From JBCCCJ01 sp039029315 (lineage in GTDB: Bacteria; Bacteroidota; Bacteroidia; J057), in NCBI GenBank assembly GCA_039029315.1, contig JBCCGK010000048.1:17946-81945 (forward strand): a stretch of DNA of 64,000 bases, read 5' to 3'. The notes beneath the pieces are model-generated. The model did not search any database and had not been told where the DNA came from. It saw only the letters and a list, made by a program, of their open reading frames with translations. Of the stretch, positions 9,132-17,723 are shown one piece after another. A program made the position numbers and the translations under genes. Each line of letters begins with the position of its first letter. The stretch's first letter is position 1.

Positions 9132-9827
9132 TTATTTGACCTCTAGCAACTCTACATCAAAAATGAGTGTCTCGTATGGGCCAATGGAAGGAGGGGAACC
9201 TCTTTCTCCATAGGCAATGTGATAAGGGATGTACAATTGCCATTTGGCACCTGTCTTCATGAGTTGAAGTGCTTCCGTCCATCCAGGAATAACGCCATTT
9301 ACAGCAAATTCGATGGGTTCTCCTCTTTGATAAGAGCTGTCGAAGACTTCTTCATTGATCAATCGGCCTTCATAATGTACTTTGACGACGCTGCTAGCAC
9401 CTGGAGAGGCTCCTGTGCCGGGACGCATGATTTTATACTGAAGTCCTGATGCTGTGGTCTGAATGCCTTCCTTGGCTTTGTTTTCCTCCAGAAAGATTTC
9501 TCCTTCTGCTTTGGCAACCTTTCCCCGTTCAGCCATTTCTGCTTGCTGGGCTTGCATCGCTTGCTGCTGGAAGGCCATCATGAGTTCTCGGACCTGCTGA
9601 TCATCAAACTTGTTTTCTCCACCATCCAATACATCTATCATGCCCTGAAAAATCATATCAGAATTGATGTCCAGGGGGATTTTGGAGAGATTGTCTGCCA
9701 GATCAGCCCCCAAGGTATAGGAAAGGCTATCCTGATAGGTGTCCAATTGCGCGAATGCTGCATTTGGATGCAATAGGGCCAATGGAACAAGGAAAGTAAA
9801 TAGTATACAAATAGATTTGAACGACAT
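9132..9827 (-). CDS. FKBP-type peptidyl-prolyl cis-trans isomerase, exported
   Basis: This 231-residue protein begins at ATG 9827, where a signal peptide (residues 1-27, ending AAFAQ) starts. The in-frame extension further upstream lacks this feature. Residues 30-120 form the FKBP N-terminal dimerisation region (YTLGADLADNLSKIPLDIN and a Gln/Met/Ala-rich helix). Residues 125-231 are the FKBP domain: GLQYKIMRPGTG, VKVHYEGRLINEEVFDSS, VIPGWTEALQLMKTGAKW and IPYHIAYGERG. This is the FkpA/Mip layout. It probably speeds prolyl isomerisation during envelope protein folding. A weak TACCTTAG box lies about 70 nt upstream. Confidence 0.93.
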   Translation of the reverse strand: MSFKSICILFTFLVPLALLHPNAAFAQLDTYQDSLSYTLGADLADNLSKIPLDINSDMIFQGMIDVLDGGENKFDDQQVRELMMAFQQQAMQAQQAEMAERGKVAKAEGEIFLEENKAKEGIQTTASGLQYKIMRPGTGASPGASSVVKVHYEGRLINEEVFDSSYQRGEPIEFAVNGVIPGWTEALQLMKTGAKWQLYIPYHIAYGERGSPPSIGPYETLIFDVELLEVK

Positions 9828-10004
9828 GATTTCAAATTTTATTAACGATTGGAGTTCGAAGTTGCTCTGAAAAAATGGATTTGCCAAAAGGAATTTTGCT
9901 AAGGTACCTCTATAACCGAAAAAATGAATATGAAAGTTGCTCATCATTCTCTTAGGAGTTCAGGCTAGCTGGCCGAAACAGGCCTCCATCGGCTAGTCGC
10001 TCTT

Positions 10005-11234
10005 CTACTCAGACGCTCTGTCTTGTCCTAATCCCAGATCTGGAATGCGGATAAGAGACTGGACAGGGATGGAGGCAGGCAGATTTGGATTCAAATTACG
10101 GATGGTTTGGATCCGTATATGATATCGTTCAGACAATTGTCGGACAGTCATGGGGTACTCAGTGGTGATTTGCTGAAATAGTTGCTCTTGGAGAGCTGTT
10201 TCTTCCAGTGTGATCCACGAACTGTCAGATGCTAAAGAGGAGGTCGTATAGATAGGCGCCTCCACATACTGCATATCCAGCGGAGGGATCTCACGCAACT
10301 CTTGCCGCCATAGATTCTGGAACATATCCATGTCTTCCTTGCGCATCTGGATTCTGAGCAGAACGGTCGAATCAAGGGATGGATGAAGGTCATCTTGGTG
10401 AGAGAGCAATAAGGAACTGTCCTTGGGCCGATTGTCCACCCAATGCTGAGGACGAGAACTTGGTCGGGGAGGGGCAGGGGAAGCGTTTTGGGGGGTAGAT
10501 AGGGAGAGGTACAAACTGACACCCAATCCATGAAGACGATCATTGCCTGCTACTTCACCCAATTGCCCAATATTGTCGAGGTAGTCTGTGGTAGTTAGCC
10601 GATAGGTGTAGGAAATGCCAAGATGGATCTGACGAGCTACTTTGGCAACAAGGCCAGCTGACAAGGGAAAAGAAGCAATCGATGTCAGGTATTCTTCTTC
10701 AGGAAGTCTGGTGAAGAAATTTTCTCCCAAAAAATTGCGCCGCTTGTCCAACGGACGGAAAAACAACAAGCCTGCACCAGCGCTCAGATAGGGTTTGATT
10801 CTGAACCGCCGAATCACATACCATCGGAGGCGCAAGTCCGTATAAAAAAAAGGAGTTTCGACAAATGTATTTGGCAAGACATCATCAGGACCCGGAATGG
10901 GTTCTTCCTCTGTTTGTGCAACAAAACGACCGTATCCCGCATGGAATTGAATCCCAACAGGCTTGTTGTTATCAAACTGAAGTGAAACATCGAAGCCAGG
11001 ATAGACACGCTCAAACATCCCATTGGAACTGCTGAGGTCTCCTCGATAGTCGAATCCCCACCACCCCAGACCTAGCTGGAGAGGGGCAGCTTCCTGTGGA
11101 GCATCGACAGACATGGTGGCGCTTTGAGCCTGGAGCGTATTTGGCACAATCGCCAGAATCCAGACCATCAGCCAGATAAGTAAGAATGAGAGTCGCCAGA
11201 GGTTGTTACATTGTTTGCCTTGAATGGGGGTCAT
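10005..11234 (-). CDS. Outer-membrane beta-barrel protein with C-terminal LysM domain
   Basis: The 409-residue protein starts at ATG 11234 (an upstream in-frame TTG at 11291 is an alternative). A signal peptide follows, ending TLQAQS. Residues 45-245 form an OmpW/OprF-like barrel with clear strand pairs (LRLRWYVIRRFRIKPYLSAG, LGISYTYRLTTTDYLDNIG). A Pro/Ser-rich linker and a helical region follow. The last 50 residues (YPMTVRQLSERYHIRIQTIR then NLNPNLPASIPV and LIRIP) fit a LysM peptidoglycan-binding motif. The barrel half is paralogous to the next gene upstream (11302-12015). The likely role is an outer-membrane protein tethered to the cell wall. Confidence 0.8.
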   Translation of the reverse strand: MTPIQGKQCNNLWRLSFLLIWLMVWILAIVPNTLQAQSATMSVDAPQEAAPLQLGLGWWGFDYRGDLSSSNGMFERVYPGFDVSLQFDNNKPVGIQFHAGYGRFVAQTEEEPIPGPDDVLPNTFVETPFFYTDLRLRWYVIRRFRIKPYLSAGAGLLFFRPLDKRRNFLGENFFTRLPEEEYLTSIASFPLSAGLVAKVARQIHLGISYTYRLTTTDYLDNIGQLGEVAGNDRLHGLGVSLYLSLSTPQNASPAPPRPSSRPQHWVDNRPKDSSLLLSHQDDLHPSLDSTVLLRIQMRKEDMDMFQNLWRQELREIPPLDMQYVEAPIYTTSSLASDSSWITLEETALQEQLFQQITTEYPMTVRQLSERYHIRIQTIRNLNPNLPASIPVQSLIRIPDLGLGQDRASE

Positions 11235-11301
11235 AGATTTATCAGCACATTCTTGTTGAGCCTGTCCCGTAAGGTCGCAACATTTTTTCAAAAAACCTCA
11301 C

Positions 11302-12015
11302 TCAACGTGTAGAGGAACTTGTCGGATAGGCAATTTCCTGAGGTTTGAGGATAAAATAGAGGCTCAATTGAAGATTATACAAGCTGTCAAAGCCTTTTCT
11401 GTTTCCCAACTCGCCGATATTGTCAAGGTAATCAGTGGGAACAAATCGGTAGGTATATCCCAGTCCGAGATAAATGTTCCGATTGACGATGGCTTGAAGC
11501 CCGATAGTGGCAGGGACCTGTGGAACAGAAGTAGAATAAGACTCTCCTTCTGCTCTTGTTTGGCTTCTGGTTTTGAGGAGTTTGCCGTTTTTGTCTCGTG
11601 GAGTAAAAAACAATAGACCTGCCCCGATAGAGAGGTAGGGTTGAAATCTATAGCGTGTGAAAAACCGATATTTCATTCGAAGATCTCCATAGAAAAAAGA
11701 GGTTTCGACAAAGGTCGTCGGTTCGATATGTGCCCCTACCTGTGGAGGGTCTCCATCATACTGTTCAGAGAATTTTCCAAATCCTCCATTGAGTTGGATT
11801 TTGAGTGCTTTTCTGTTTTCCGTTTGTAAAGAAAAATTTGCTCCAGGATAGAAGCGACTGAAGCTGCTTTGCGACTCAGACATATCCCCCAGATAGCCAA
11901 AACCACTAAGGCCAAGACCAACTTTCAGCGGATCTTTGGCAAAATTGGGCTGAGCCACGGCAACAATAGAAAAACAAGAGAGCAAGCAGACAAACAGGAA
12001 CCTAAAGAGCTCCAT
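11302..12015 (-). CDS. Outer-membrane beta-barrel protein
   Basis: This 237-residue protein begins at ATG 12015 with a signal peptide ending IVAVAQ; the longer frame upstream overlaps the preceding gene and lacks one. The barrel shares the order of motifs seen in the 10005-11234 product: PLKVGLGLSGFGYLGDMSES, FSRFYPGANFSLQ, TFVETSFFYGDLRMKYRF, YLSIGAGLLFFTPRDK and LGYTYRFVPTDYLDNIGELG. The two are tandem duplicates. This copy stops after the barrel and lacks the LysM tail. It lies 13 nt after the lipoprotein gene, so the three form an operon. Confidence 0.8.
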   Translation of the reverse strand: MELFRFLFVCLLSCFSIVAVAQPNFAKDPLKVGLGLSGFGYLGDMSESQSSFSRFYPGANFSLQTENRKALKIQLNGGFGKFSEQYDGDPPQVGAHIEPTTFVETSFFYGDLRMKYRFFTRYRFQPYLSIGAGLLFFTPRDKNGKLLKTRSQTRAEGESYSTSVPQVPATIGLQAIVNRNIYLGLGYTYRFVPTDYLDNIGELGNRKGFDSLYNLQLSLYFILKPQEIAYPTSSSTR

Positions 12016-12028
12016 AGATAAACTAGAT

Positions 12029-12580
12029 TTACATGACCACAATGGCCACAACCAACGATTCCGAGGGAATCTCTTCAATAACAATTGGCGCTTCTGATGA
12101 AGAACGGTCAAGTGTCTTGGACTCCTTGACAAGGTAATGAATGGAGGGCTGATGGGGGAGAATGAGATCTAATAAATCATAATCCACCAGAAAGAGGGCC
12201 TCCCATTTTGTGCTGATTTGTTTCAAATCTCCCATCGTCATTCCAACTGAAATGCCAGATTTGGCACGCAAGACCTGACTTTCAATCCTGATTCTGTTGA
12301 CCTGATTTTGGCCCCAGAAATCTTCTTCTACATAAACCTTGCCATCTTTGTAGTCCAGGACCTTTGCTCGCCATGAGTAGCCTGACTGATCGAATACCGT
12401 ATCCCTTAGACTTTTCCCTCCCAGTCGCTTCATGGAATCATCGGGCATAATGTCTCCGATTTTTACAAACTTGAGACCATTGGCCTGGATGGTGCGTTTG
12501 CTCATACAACCGCTGGAAATCAGGGTGCTGAGGAGCAAAAGAGGAAAAATCCACCCAACATTGTTCGGAAGTCGTATCAT
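12029..12580 (-). CDS. Lipoprotein of unknown function
   Basis: The 183-residue protein has a lipoprotein signal: hydrophobic core PLLLLSTL and lipobox SSGC with Cys25. The rest (for example KVLDYKDGKVYVEEDFWG and SGISVGMTMGDLKQI) is soluble and unrecognised. It resembles small envelope lipoproteins that vary between species. It is first in an operon with the two barrel genes, with a TATCTTTG box 5 nt before its ATG. Function unknown. Confidence 0.7.
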   Translation of the reverse strand: MIRLPNNVGWIFPLLLLSTLISSGCMSKRTIQANGLKFVKIGDIMPDDSMKRLGGKSLRDTVFDQSGYSWRAKVLDYKDGKVYVEEDFWGQNQVNRIRIESQVLRAKSGISVGMTMGDLKQISTKWEALFLVDYDLLDLILPHQPSIHYLVKESKTLDRSSSEAPIVIEEIPSESLVVAIVVM

Positions 12581-12585
12581 TTCTG

Positions 12586-12593
12586 CAAAGATA
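12586..12593 (-). promoter_or_regulatory. -7 box (TATCTTTG) of the lipoprotein/barrel operon
   Basis: The minus strand reads TATCTTTG, a full TAnnTTTG match, 5 nt before the ATG at 12580. It implies a leaderless or near-leaderless transcript. Confidence 0.6.
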
Positions 12594-12670
12594 TAACGAA
12601 AATCATGCCTCTTTCAAACTGGAATCCCAGAATAAGCAACACACTCCTTTTTTTATCCCTCGGATTCCGC

Positions 12671-12678
12671 TACATTTG
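12671..12678 (+). promoter_or_regulatory. -7 box (TACATTTG) of ctpA
   Basis: TACATTTG is a full TAnnTTTG match. It ends 4 nt before the ctpA ATG at 12683. It faces away from the box of the divergent lipoprotein operon. Confidence 0.6.
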
Positions 12679-12682
12679 ATTT

Positions 12683-14314
12683 ATGAACAAAGTGATAAAA
12701 ATTCTTCTTGCTGGGTTCGCATTACTCAATCTGGGCTTACTGGGTGGGTTTCAGATTAAGAACACCCTTCCTGGAAGTGGGATGACAAATATAGATAGTG
12801 GATTGAGAAAATTGCAGAACACATTTCTGTTTATAGAGAACAATTATGTGGAGTCCCCACAACATAACAAATTGATAGATGATGCCATCAAGGGAATCAT
12901 GGAAGGACTTGATCCACATTCCTTCTATATTCCAGCGACAGAAATGGCACAGATGCAAGAACAAATGGGGGGCAGCTTTGAGGGAATCGGGGTGCAATTC
13001 GACATTCTGGACGATACGATCTATGTAGAAACACCTCTCTCAGGTGGCCCAAGCGAAAAACTGGGGATCATGGCTGGCGACCGAATTGTTACCGTGGATG
13101 GAGAGACGGTTGCCGGGATCGGAATCACCAATGCTGACGTTACCAAATACCTCAAAGGACCCAAAGGAACTACCGTCAATGTCGGAATCCATAGACGAGG
13201 GGAAAAAGAGCTTTTGGAGTTTGCCATTGTCAGGGACAAAATTCCCATCAATAGCGTGGAACATTCCTATATGATTCGAGAGGATATTGGCTACATACGG
13301 GTTACTCGATTTGCAGAGACAACATATATGGAGTTCAAGCAGCACCTGAAGCAGTTGATCGCTCAGGGAATGAAGGGACTGGTACTGGACTTGCGGAGCA
13401 ATCCAGGGGGCTATATGGTGATGGCAAACAAGATGGCAGACGAATTTCTCCCCGCTGGAAAGTTGATTGTCTCAACCGAAGGCCGAATCTCTCAAAGCAA
13501 GCAAGAATATCATTCGACCTCCTCCATCGGATCTTTTGAAGAAGGGGCAGTCGTGGTATTGATCGATTATGGATCCGCATCTGCCAGCGAGATTGTTTCT
13601 GGCGCCTTGCAGGATCATGACAGAGGCTTGATTATCGGTGTCAGGTCTTTTGGAAAAGGATTGGTTCAGATTCAGGAAGAATTTGACGATGGTTCAGCGA
13701 TTCGTCTTGTCATTTCGAAGTATTATACCCCAAGTGGTCGCTGTATCCAGAAACCTTATGACAAAAGTTCTGAGGATTACAACAAGGATATTACCCAGCG
13801 GTTTGAGTCAGGTGAGATTTTTGACCAGGAGAAAATCCAACTCCCGGACTCACTCAAATATACGACCTCCTCAGGCCGAACAGTGTATGGAGGTGGTGGG
13901 ATCTATCCGGATATCTTTGTTGCAGATGACACGACTGGCTCAAGCAAGTATTTGATGAATCTCCGAATCAATGACCTGTTCAGAGAATTCTCTTTCAAAT
14001 ATGTAGACAACAGACCTGAATTGAAGAATCGGTATGCATCTGTGGATGCCTTTGTCAAGGGATTCAGGGTGACCGATGAACTCGTGAGACAGTTTACAGC
14101 CTTTGCAGAAGAGAAGGGCGTTACGTATTCTCCGGCAGGCTTTGAGCAAGCTGAGCGGAGGATTGTCAATCGTATCAAAGCCTATATCGGTAGACGACTC
14201 CTGAATGATGAGGCTTTCTACCCTGTCTATCACGAACTGGACAATGTTATCCAGGAAGCGATCAAGCTGATGCCAGAGGCAAAAACCCTGGAGCAAACAG
14301 GGAATCTGGACTAG
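12683..14314 (+). CDS. ctpA: C-terminal processing peptidase (S41 family)
   Basis: This 543-residue protease has an uncleaved N-terminal membrane anchor (residues 5-22). A PDZ domain (about 90-175, GSFEGIGVQFDI and GIMAGDRIVTVDGETV) binds substrate C-termini, and the S41 core covers about 195-400. By alignment with E. coli Tsp, the catalytic pair is Ser300 in GSASASE and Lys325 in SFGKG, with Asp311 in LQDHD. It degrades or trims periplasmic proteins from the C-terminus. The C-terminal region (about 430-530) is helical, as is usual in Bacteroidota CtpA. The transcript is probably leaderless. Confidence 0.95.
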   Translation: MNKVIKILLAGFALLNLGLLGGFQIKNTLPGSGMTNIDSGLRKLQNTFLFIENNYVESPQHNKLIDDAIKGIMEGLDPHSFYIPATEMAQMQEQMGGSFEGIGVQFDILDDTIYVETPLSGGPSEKLGIMAGDRIVTVDGETVAGIGITNADVTKYLKGPKGTTVNVGIHRRGEKELLEFAIVRDKIPINSVEHSYMIREDIGYIRVTRFAETTYMEFKQHLKQLIAQGMKGLVLDLRSNPGGYMVMANKMADEFLPAGKLIVSTEGRISQSKQEYHSTSSIGSFEEGAVVVLIDYGSASASEIVSGALQDHDRGLIIGVRSFGKGLVQIQEEFDDGSAIRLVISKYYTPSGRCIQKPYDKSSEDYNKDITQRFESGEIFDQEKIQLPDSLKYTTSSGRTVYGGGGIYPDIFVADDTTGSSKYLMNLRINDLFREFSFKYVDNRPELKNRYASVDAFVKGFRVTDELVRQFTAFAEEKGVTYSPAGFEQAERRIVNRIKAYIGRRLLNDEAFYPVYHELDNVIQEAIKLMPEAKTLEQTGNLD

Positions 14315-14672
14315 GGACTGCTTGACGCATAAGGCAGAAAGCTCACTTGATATTTTGTCCTGGCTCTTCTTTGCCTAACTTGCAATTGTTTCCCTATCGG
14401 TGGGGATGGTGTCTCCATTCGGAACACCCTAAGATCTTTTCAATTCTGGGAGGGCAGTAGTCATTGATCCAGTGGGTATGTTCTATGCATTTTTGGACAT
14501 CTTGAGGCTTGAACATGCTTGAGTACAATTCCAGAAATCACCTCTGGGCTGTTTTTCTGGAGTACATGAACTGGACATCAGACAGATTCAAAAATCCTGA
14601 GGGAGTCTTTCTGAATCCTGTTATTGACACGGGGGTGCCCTGTCATGTTGCCCGTCTATTTAGCTTCTAATT
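14315..14672. other. Intergenic region, no gene recognised
   Basis: These 358 bases separate ctpA from the exonuclease gene. Short weak inverted repeats (for example GGTGT/ACACC around 14410-14430) are present. None is followed by a T tract, and no TAnnTTTG box is seen near the downstream gene. I see nothing else in it. Confidence 0.4.
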
Positions 14673-15389
14673 ATGTATACACAACACCAGTTAGAGAATA
14701 TCCTGTTTCTTGACATTGAGACAGCTTCTGTGGTTGCTACCTATTCCGATTTGCCTGAGCGCATGCAGGGGCTTTGGGATCGGAAAGCAGGCAAATACCA
14801 GCGAATGGAGCCGGACAAGAAGCCCGAACAATTATTCTCTGAAAAAGCCGGAATACATGCAGAATTTGCCAAGGCAGTCTGTATTTCATGCGGATATCTG
14901 CGATTCGAGGGAGATACACCTTCTATCAAGATGAAATCCTATTTTGGCCCGGATGAGCATCAGATTCTGAAAGACTTTGGCGATATGCTGGATAAATTTA
15001 TCGCCGCGCGAAAAGGGCGAAATTTATGCGCCCATAATGGCAAGGAATTTGATTTTCCCTTCCTGGGAAGACGCTATCTCGTCCATGGATTGCCGCTGCC
15101 AACATCGCTGCAAATCCAGGGGAAGAAACCATGGGAAATCCCCTATGTCGATACGATGGAACTGTGGAAGTTTGGTGATTACAAAGCCTATACCAGCCTT
15201 GACCTGTTGACAGCAGTGTTAGGAATTCCCTCTCCCAAAGATGATATTGATGGCAGTCAGGTAGGGCGCGTATTTTGGGAAGAAAAAGATTACGAACGAA
15301 TCAAAGTATATTGTGAAAAAGATGTTCGAACAACTGCACAAGTGTTGTTGCGAATGTCTCGTTTACCTCTAATTCCAGAGCAAGACTAA
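14673..15389 (+). CDS. Predicted 3'-5' exonuclease, PolB-like (DEDD fold)
   Basis: The 238-residue protein opens with the DEDD motif I ILFLDIETAS (Asp and Glu near residues 14 and 16). Motif II follows in NLCAHNGKEFDFPFLGRR. A third acidic region is in VYCEKDVRTTAQVLL near residue 217, where Tyr/Asp spacing suits the exonuclease fold. This matches the family of stand-alone proteins related to the proofreading domain of DNA polymerase B. It probably removes 3' nucleotides from DNA or RNA; the physiological substrate is unknown. The next gene follows after 10 nt. Confidence 0.85.
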   Translation: MYTQHQLENILFLDIETASVVATYSDLPERMQGLWDRKAGKYQRMEPDKKPEQLFSEKAGIHAEFAKAVCISCGYLRFEGDTPSIKMKSYFGPDEHQILKDFGDMLDKFIAARKGRNLCAHNGKEFDFPFLGRRYLVHGLPLPTSLQIQGKKPWEIPYVDTMELWKFGDYKAYTSLDLLTAVLGIPSPKDDIDGSQVGRVFWEEKDYERIKVYCEKDVRTTAQVLLRMSRLPLIPEQD

Positions 15390-15399
15390 TCATCAACTT

Positions 15400-15756
15400 A
15401 TGTCTGATTTTTATCGAATCAAACGCCTGGCAAAAAGCCTGGTTCCCAGATTTTCCCGCTCACGGACCTATGAATACACCCTCTCCGATGCGCATATGAT
15501 GATCACTGATCTGGGGATGAACATTCCACCAGAGATCCTTGAGAAGTTGGTCTCCAATGACAGGATTCTGGACGACTTTCTGACCAGTATCTATCAGTTG
15601 GAAAAAGAAATCCGCCAAACCGCAATCACTGAATTTGCAACCATTAAACCAGAACTTGAACCCAAAGTGTATTTGGAAGATGGGATGGTCGGATTTACCA
15701 TTATGCACAAAGGAGAAGAACTCGTTTTTGCCGAATACGCATATAAAAAGAGCTAA
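15400..15756 (+). CDS. Hypothetical protein, 118 residues
   Basis: This is a small soluble protein without a signal peptide or membrane helix. The basic N-terminus (RIKRLAKSLVPRFSRSR) is followed by a mixed helix-strand region; no known motif is seen. It lies 10 nt after the exonuclease gene and is probably co-transcribed with it. Good coding character and tight spacing support it as a real gene. Function unknown. Confidence 0.65.
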   Translation: MSDFYRIKRLAKSLVPRFSRSRTYEYTLSDAHMMITDLGMNIPPEILEKLVSNDRILDDFLTSIYQLEKEIRQTAITEFATIKPELEPKVYLEDGMVGFTIMHKGEELVFAEYAYKKS

Positions 15757-15996
15757 ACACCCTCTTTCTGGACACACCCACCTTATATGCTTTTCCCTTT
15801 CGATGCCCGGGATGCGTTTTGCTGACCGGGCTCTTTGAGATTATATGCCTCGACCAATGACCTCCTCTCCTGAATTTGGTTGGGATGAGGGAAGTTTGTG
15901 ATGATGCGTGATAGGGGATAAAAAAAAGATCAACAGATGTTACTTTTCTACTTGTCCGTGCGTCACAGCTACATACCCAACTGACATTTCATTCCT

Positions 15997-16818
15997 ATGG
16001 ACGAGTTGAAACATTGGACCGACATTGCACAAAATCTTTTGGTTGGTTTGAGTGCCTGGTTGCCCAAAATTTTTGGAGCACTTCTCATTTTGCTCGTTGG
16101 CTGGATGATTGCCAGAGTATTGCGGACATTGATTAGCAAAGGCCTAAGACTGGCAAGGTTCAATGTATTGATGGGCCATCTGGGGATAGACCAACTGCTC
16201 AAAAAAGGCAACATCAAAAAAGATCCCAGTGGCATGTTTGGCCAGTTTGTGTACTGGTTCATCATGTTGATCGTACTTGTGGCCTTTACGGATGGACTTG
16301 GGCTAGAGATCGTTTCTCAAAAAATAGGCTTGTTGATCAATTACCTACCCAATGTGTTGGTTGCACTCATCATTGTCATCGTTGGGTTTTATGCGGCAAA
16401 TCTGGTTCGAGAGACCATTTTTTCCTCCTTCGGATCATATGGCATCAAGGGAAGTCGCCTGGTAGGCAATATGATTTTTTACCTGTTGATGGTATTTATT
16501 CTGCTCACTGCCCTGGACCAACTACAATTCAATGTAGCACTCCTGACTTCCAATATCATGATTCTCCTGGGAGGCATCGCATTGGCATTTGCTATTGCCT
16601 ATGGTCTCTCTGCAAAAGAGATATTTCCTCATATGATTTCTTCCTACTACAGCAAGGGGATTTTTGAGGTTGGCCAAACCATCAAAATCGGAGAGGTAGA
16701 AGGAGAAATCCTCGAAATAACCAATCTGTCAGTTGTGCTGAAGACACTCACCGGCAGATATTTGATTCCAGCAAAAAGATTGTTAACAGAAGACGTCCAA
16801 ATCCTTGAAAAGATCTAA
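15997..16818 (+). CDS. Small-conductance mechanosensitive channel family protein
   Basis: The 273-residue membrane protein has a first helix (about 20-45, FGALLILLVGWMIARVLRTL) of the conserved MscS-associated type. Further helices lie at about 85-105 and 112-135 (LVALIIVIVGFYAANLVRE). A pore-like Gly/Ala helix is at about 185-205 (ILLGGIALAFAIAYGLSAKE). A short beta domain follows (GQTIKIGEVEGEILEITNLS and IPAKRLL). This fits an MscS-related channel with a shortened C-terminal vestibule. It probably releases solutes on membrane tension. The sigma factor gene begins 22 nt downstream and may be co-transcribed. Confidence 0.85.
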   Translation: MDELKHWTDIAQNLLVGLSAWLPKIFGALLILLVGWMIARVLRTLISKGLRLARFNVLMGHLGIDQLLKKGNIKKDPSGMFGQFVYWFIMLIVLVAFTDGLGLEIVSQKIGLLINYLPNVLVALIIVIVGFYAANLVRETIFSSFGSYGIKGSRLVGNMIFYLLMVFILLTALDQLQFNVALLTSNIMILLGGIALAFAIAYGLSAKEIFPHMISSYYSKGIFEVGQTIKIGEVEGEILEITNLSVVLKTLTGRYLIPAKRLLTEDVQILEKI

Positions 16819-16840
16819 TACCTTTTGATTATGGGCTTAC

Positions 16841-17404
16841 ATGAAATGGCACCAACTCACTGAGCTATCAGATGAAACATTGGTGAAACAATTATTGGAT
16901 ACTGGAAAAGATCGATATTTTGAGGAATTGTACAGACGCTATTCTCAAAAGGTCTATTATCAGTGTCTGTCCTACACCAAAGATTCTGAATCAGCCAAAG
17001 ATCTTATGCAAGATTCCTTTATGCGTCTCTATGACAAATTGGGGAAATTCTCGTTTCGGTCTTCTCTGTCTACCTGGGTTTTTCAGCTTGTGCGAAACCT
17101 CTGTCTGGATTATTTGAGAAAGCAAACCAACTGGAAGCATGAAGAGGAGATGACAGAAGAAGCTGAGATGCCTGAAATCGAAGAAAAAGAACTTCTCGGA
17201 TTGGATGCGAGAAGACTGACAATTGCGATGCGTTCGTTATCTTTTCAGGATCAGGAGTTGTTGATGCTCAAGTATGGGCATGAGTGGCGAATAAATGACA
17301 TTTCGGAGATTACCAATCTTTCTGTTCCTGCGATTAAAATGCGGCTCAAGCGGGCCAAGTCAAAAGTACACAAGATCTATCAGCAGATACAGCTGGATTC
17401 CTAG
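16841..17404 (+). CDS. ECF-type RNA polymerase sigma factor
   Basis: This 187-residue protein has sigma region 2 at about residues 27-97 (FEELYRRYSQKVYYQCLSYT, SAKDLMQDSFMRLYDKLGKF and LVRNLCLDYLRKQ) and sigma region 4 at about 125-180 (LSFQDQELLMLKYGHEWRIN then NLSVPAIKMRLKRAK). It directs RNA polymerase to an unknown regulon. No anti-sigma factor with a zinc-binding motif follows. Instead a 66-residue acidic protein starts 8 nt downstream. Confidence 0.92.
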   Translation: MKWHQLTELSDETLVKQLLDTGKDRYFEELYRRYSQKVYYQCLSYTKDSESAKDLMQDSFMRLYDKLGKFSFRSSLSTWVFQLVRNLCLDYLRKQTNWKHEEEMTEEAEMPEIEEKELLGLDARRLTIAMRSLSFQDQELLMLKYGHEWRINDISEITNLSVPAIKMRLKRAKSKVHKIYQQIQLDS

Positions 17405-17412
17405 CCATAATT

Positions 17413-17613
17413 ATGAACAAGAAGAACAATCCCTTTCGGGAAATGATGCCAGAAGAGGAGGCGCCAAAGCCAGAGCTAAAAGCAGACTTGATGCGAAGCC
17501 TGAACCTGAAACGGTTTATCTATCAGACAGTTGAGATGTTTACAGCTATCTTGGGGGTAGCAGCCAGAGAAGCCTTGCCCATACGGAATGAAGAGGAAGA
17601 CGCATCGGAATAG
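17413..17613 (+). CDS. Small acidic protein following the sigma factor
   Basis: This 66-residue protein has a charged N-terminus (PEEEAPKPELKADLM), a central amphipathic/hydrophobic helix (LKRFIYQTVEMFTAILG) and an acidic C-terminus (RNEEEDASE). Starting 8 nt after the sigma factor, it is almost certainly co-transcribed. I recall similar small proteins after ECF genes in other Bacteroidota but know no function. A role as a sigma partner is an inference from position alone. Confidence 0.65.
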   Translation: MNKKNNPFREMMPEEEAPKPELKADLMRSLNLKRFIYQTVEMFTAILGVAAREALPIRNEEEDASE

Positions 17614-17614
17614 A

Positions 17615-17653
17615 CACCTTCAACATGTTGATAAAAAAAAATCCTCGAAGGTG
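17615..17653 (+). terminator. Possible terminator after the sigma factor operon
   Basis: CACCTTC (17615-17621) and GAAGGTG (17647-17653) form a perfect 7-bp stem around a 25-nt A-rich loop. ATACTTTTTCC follows. It begins directly after the stop codon of the 66-residue gene. The large loop makes it a weak candidate. Confidence 0.35.
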
Positions 17654-17723
17654 ATACTTTTTCCATCTGAGATGAGTCTAAGGAAAAAGCATCTTACTCA
17701 CTCATTGACAATCAGGATCTCTT

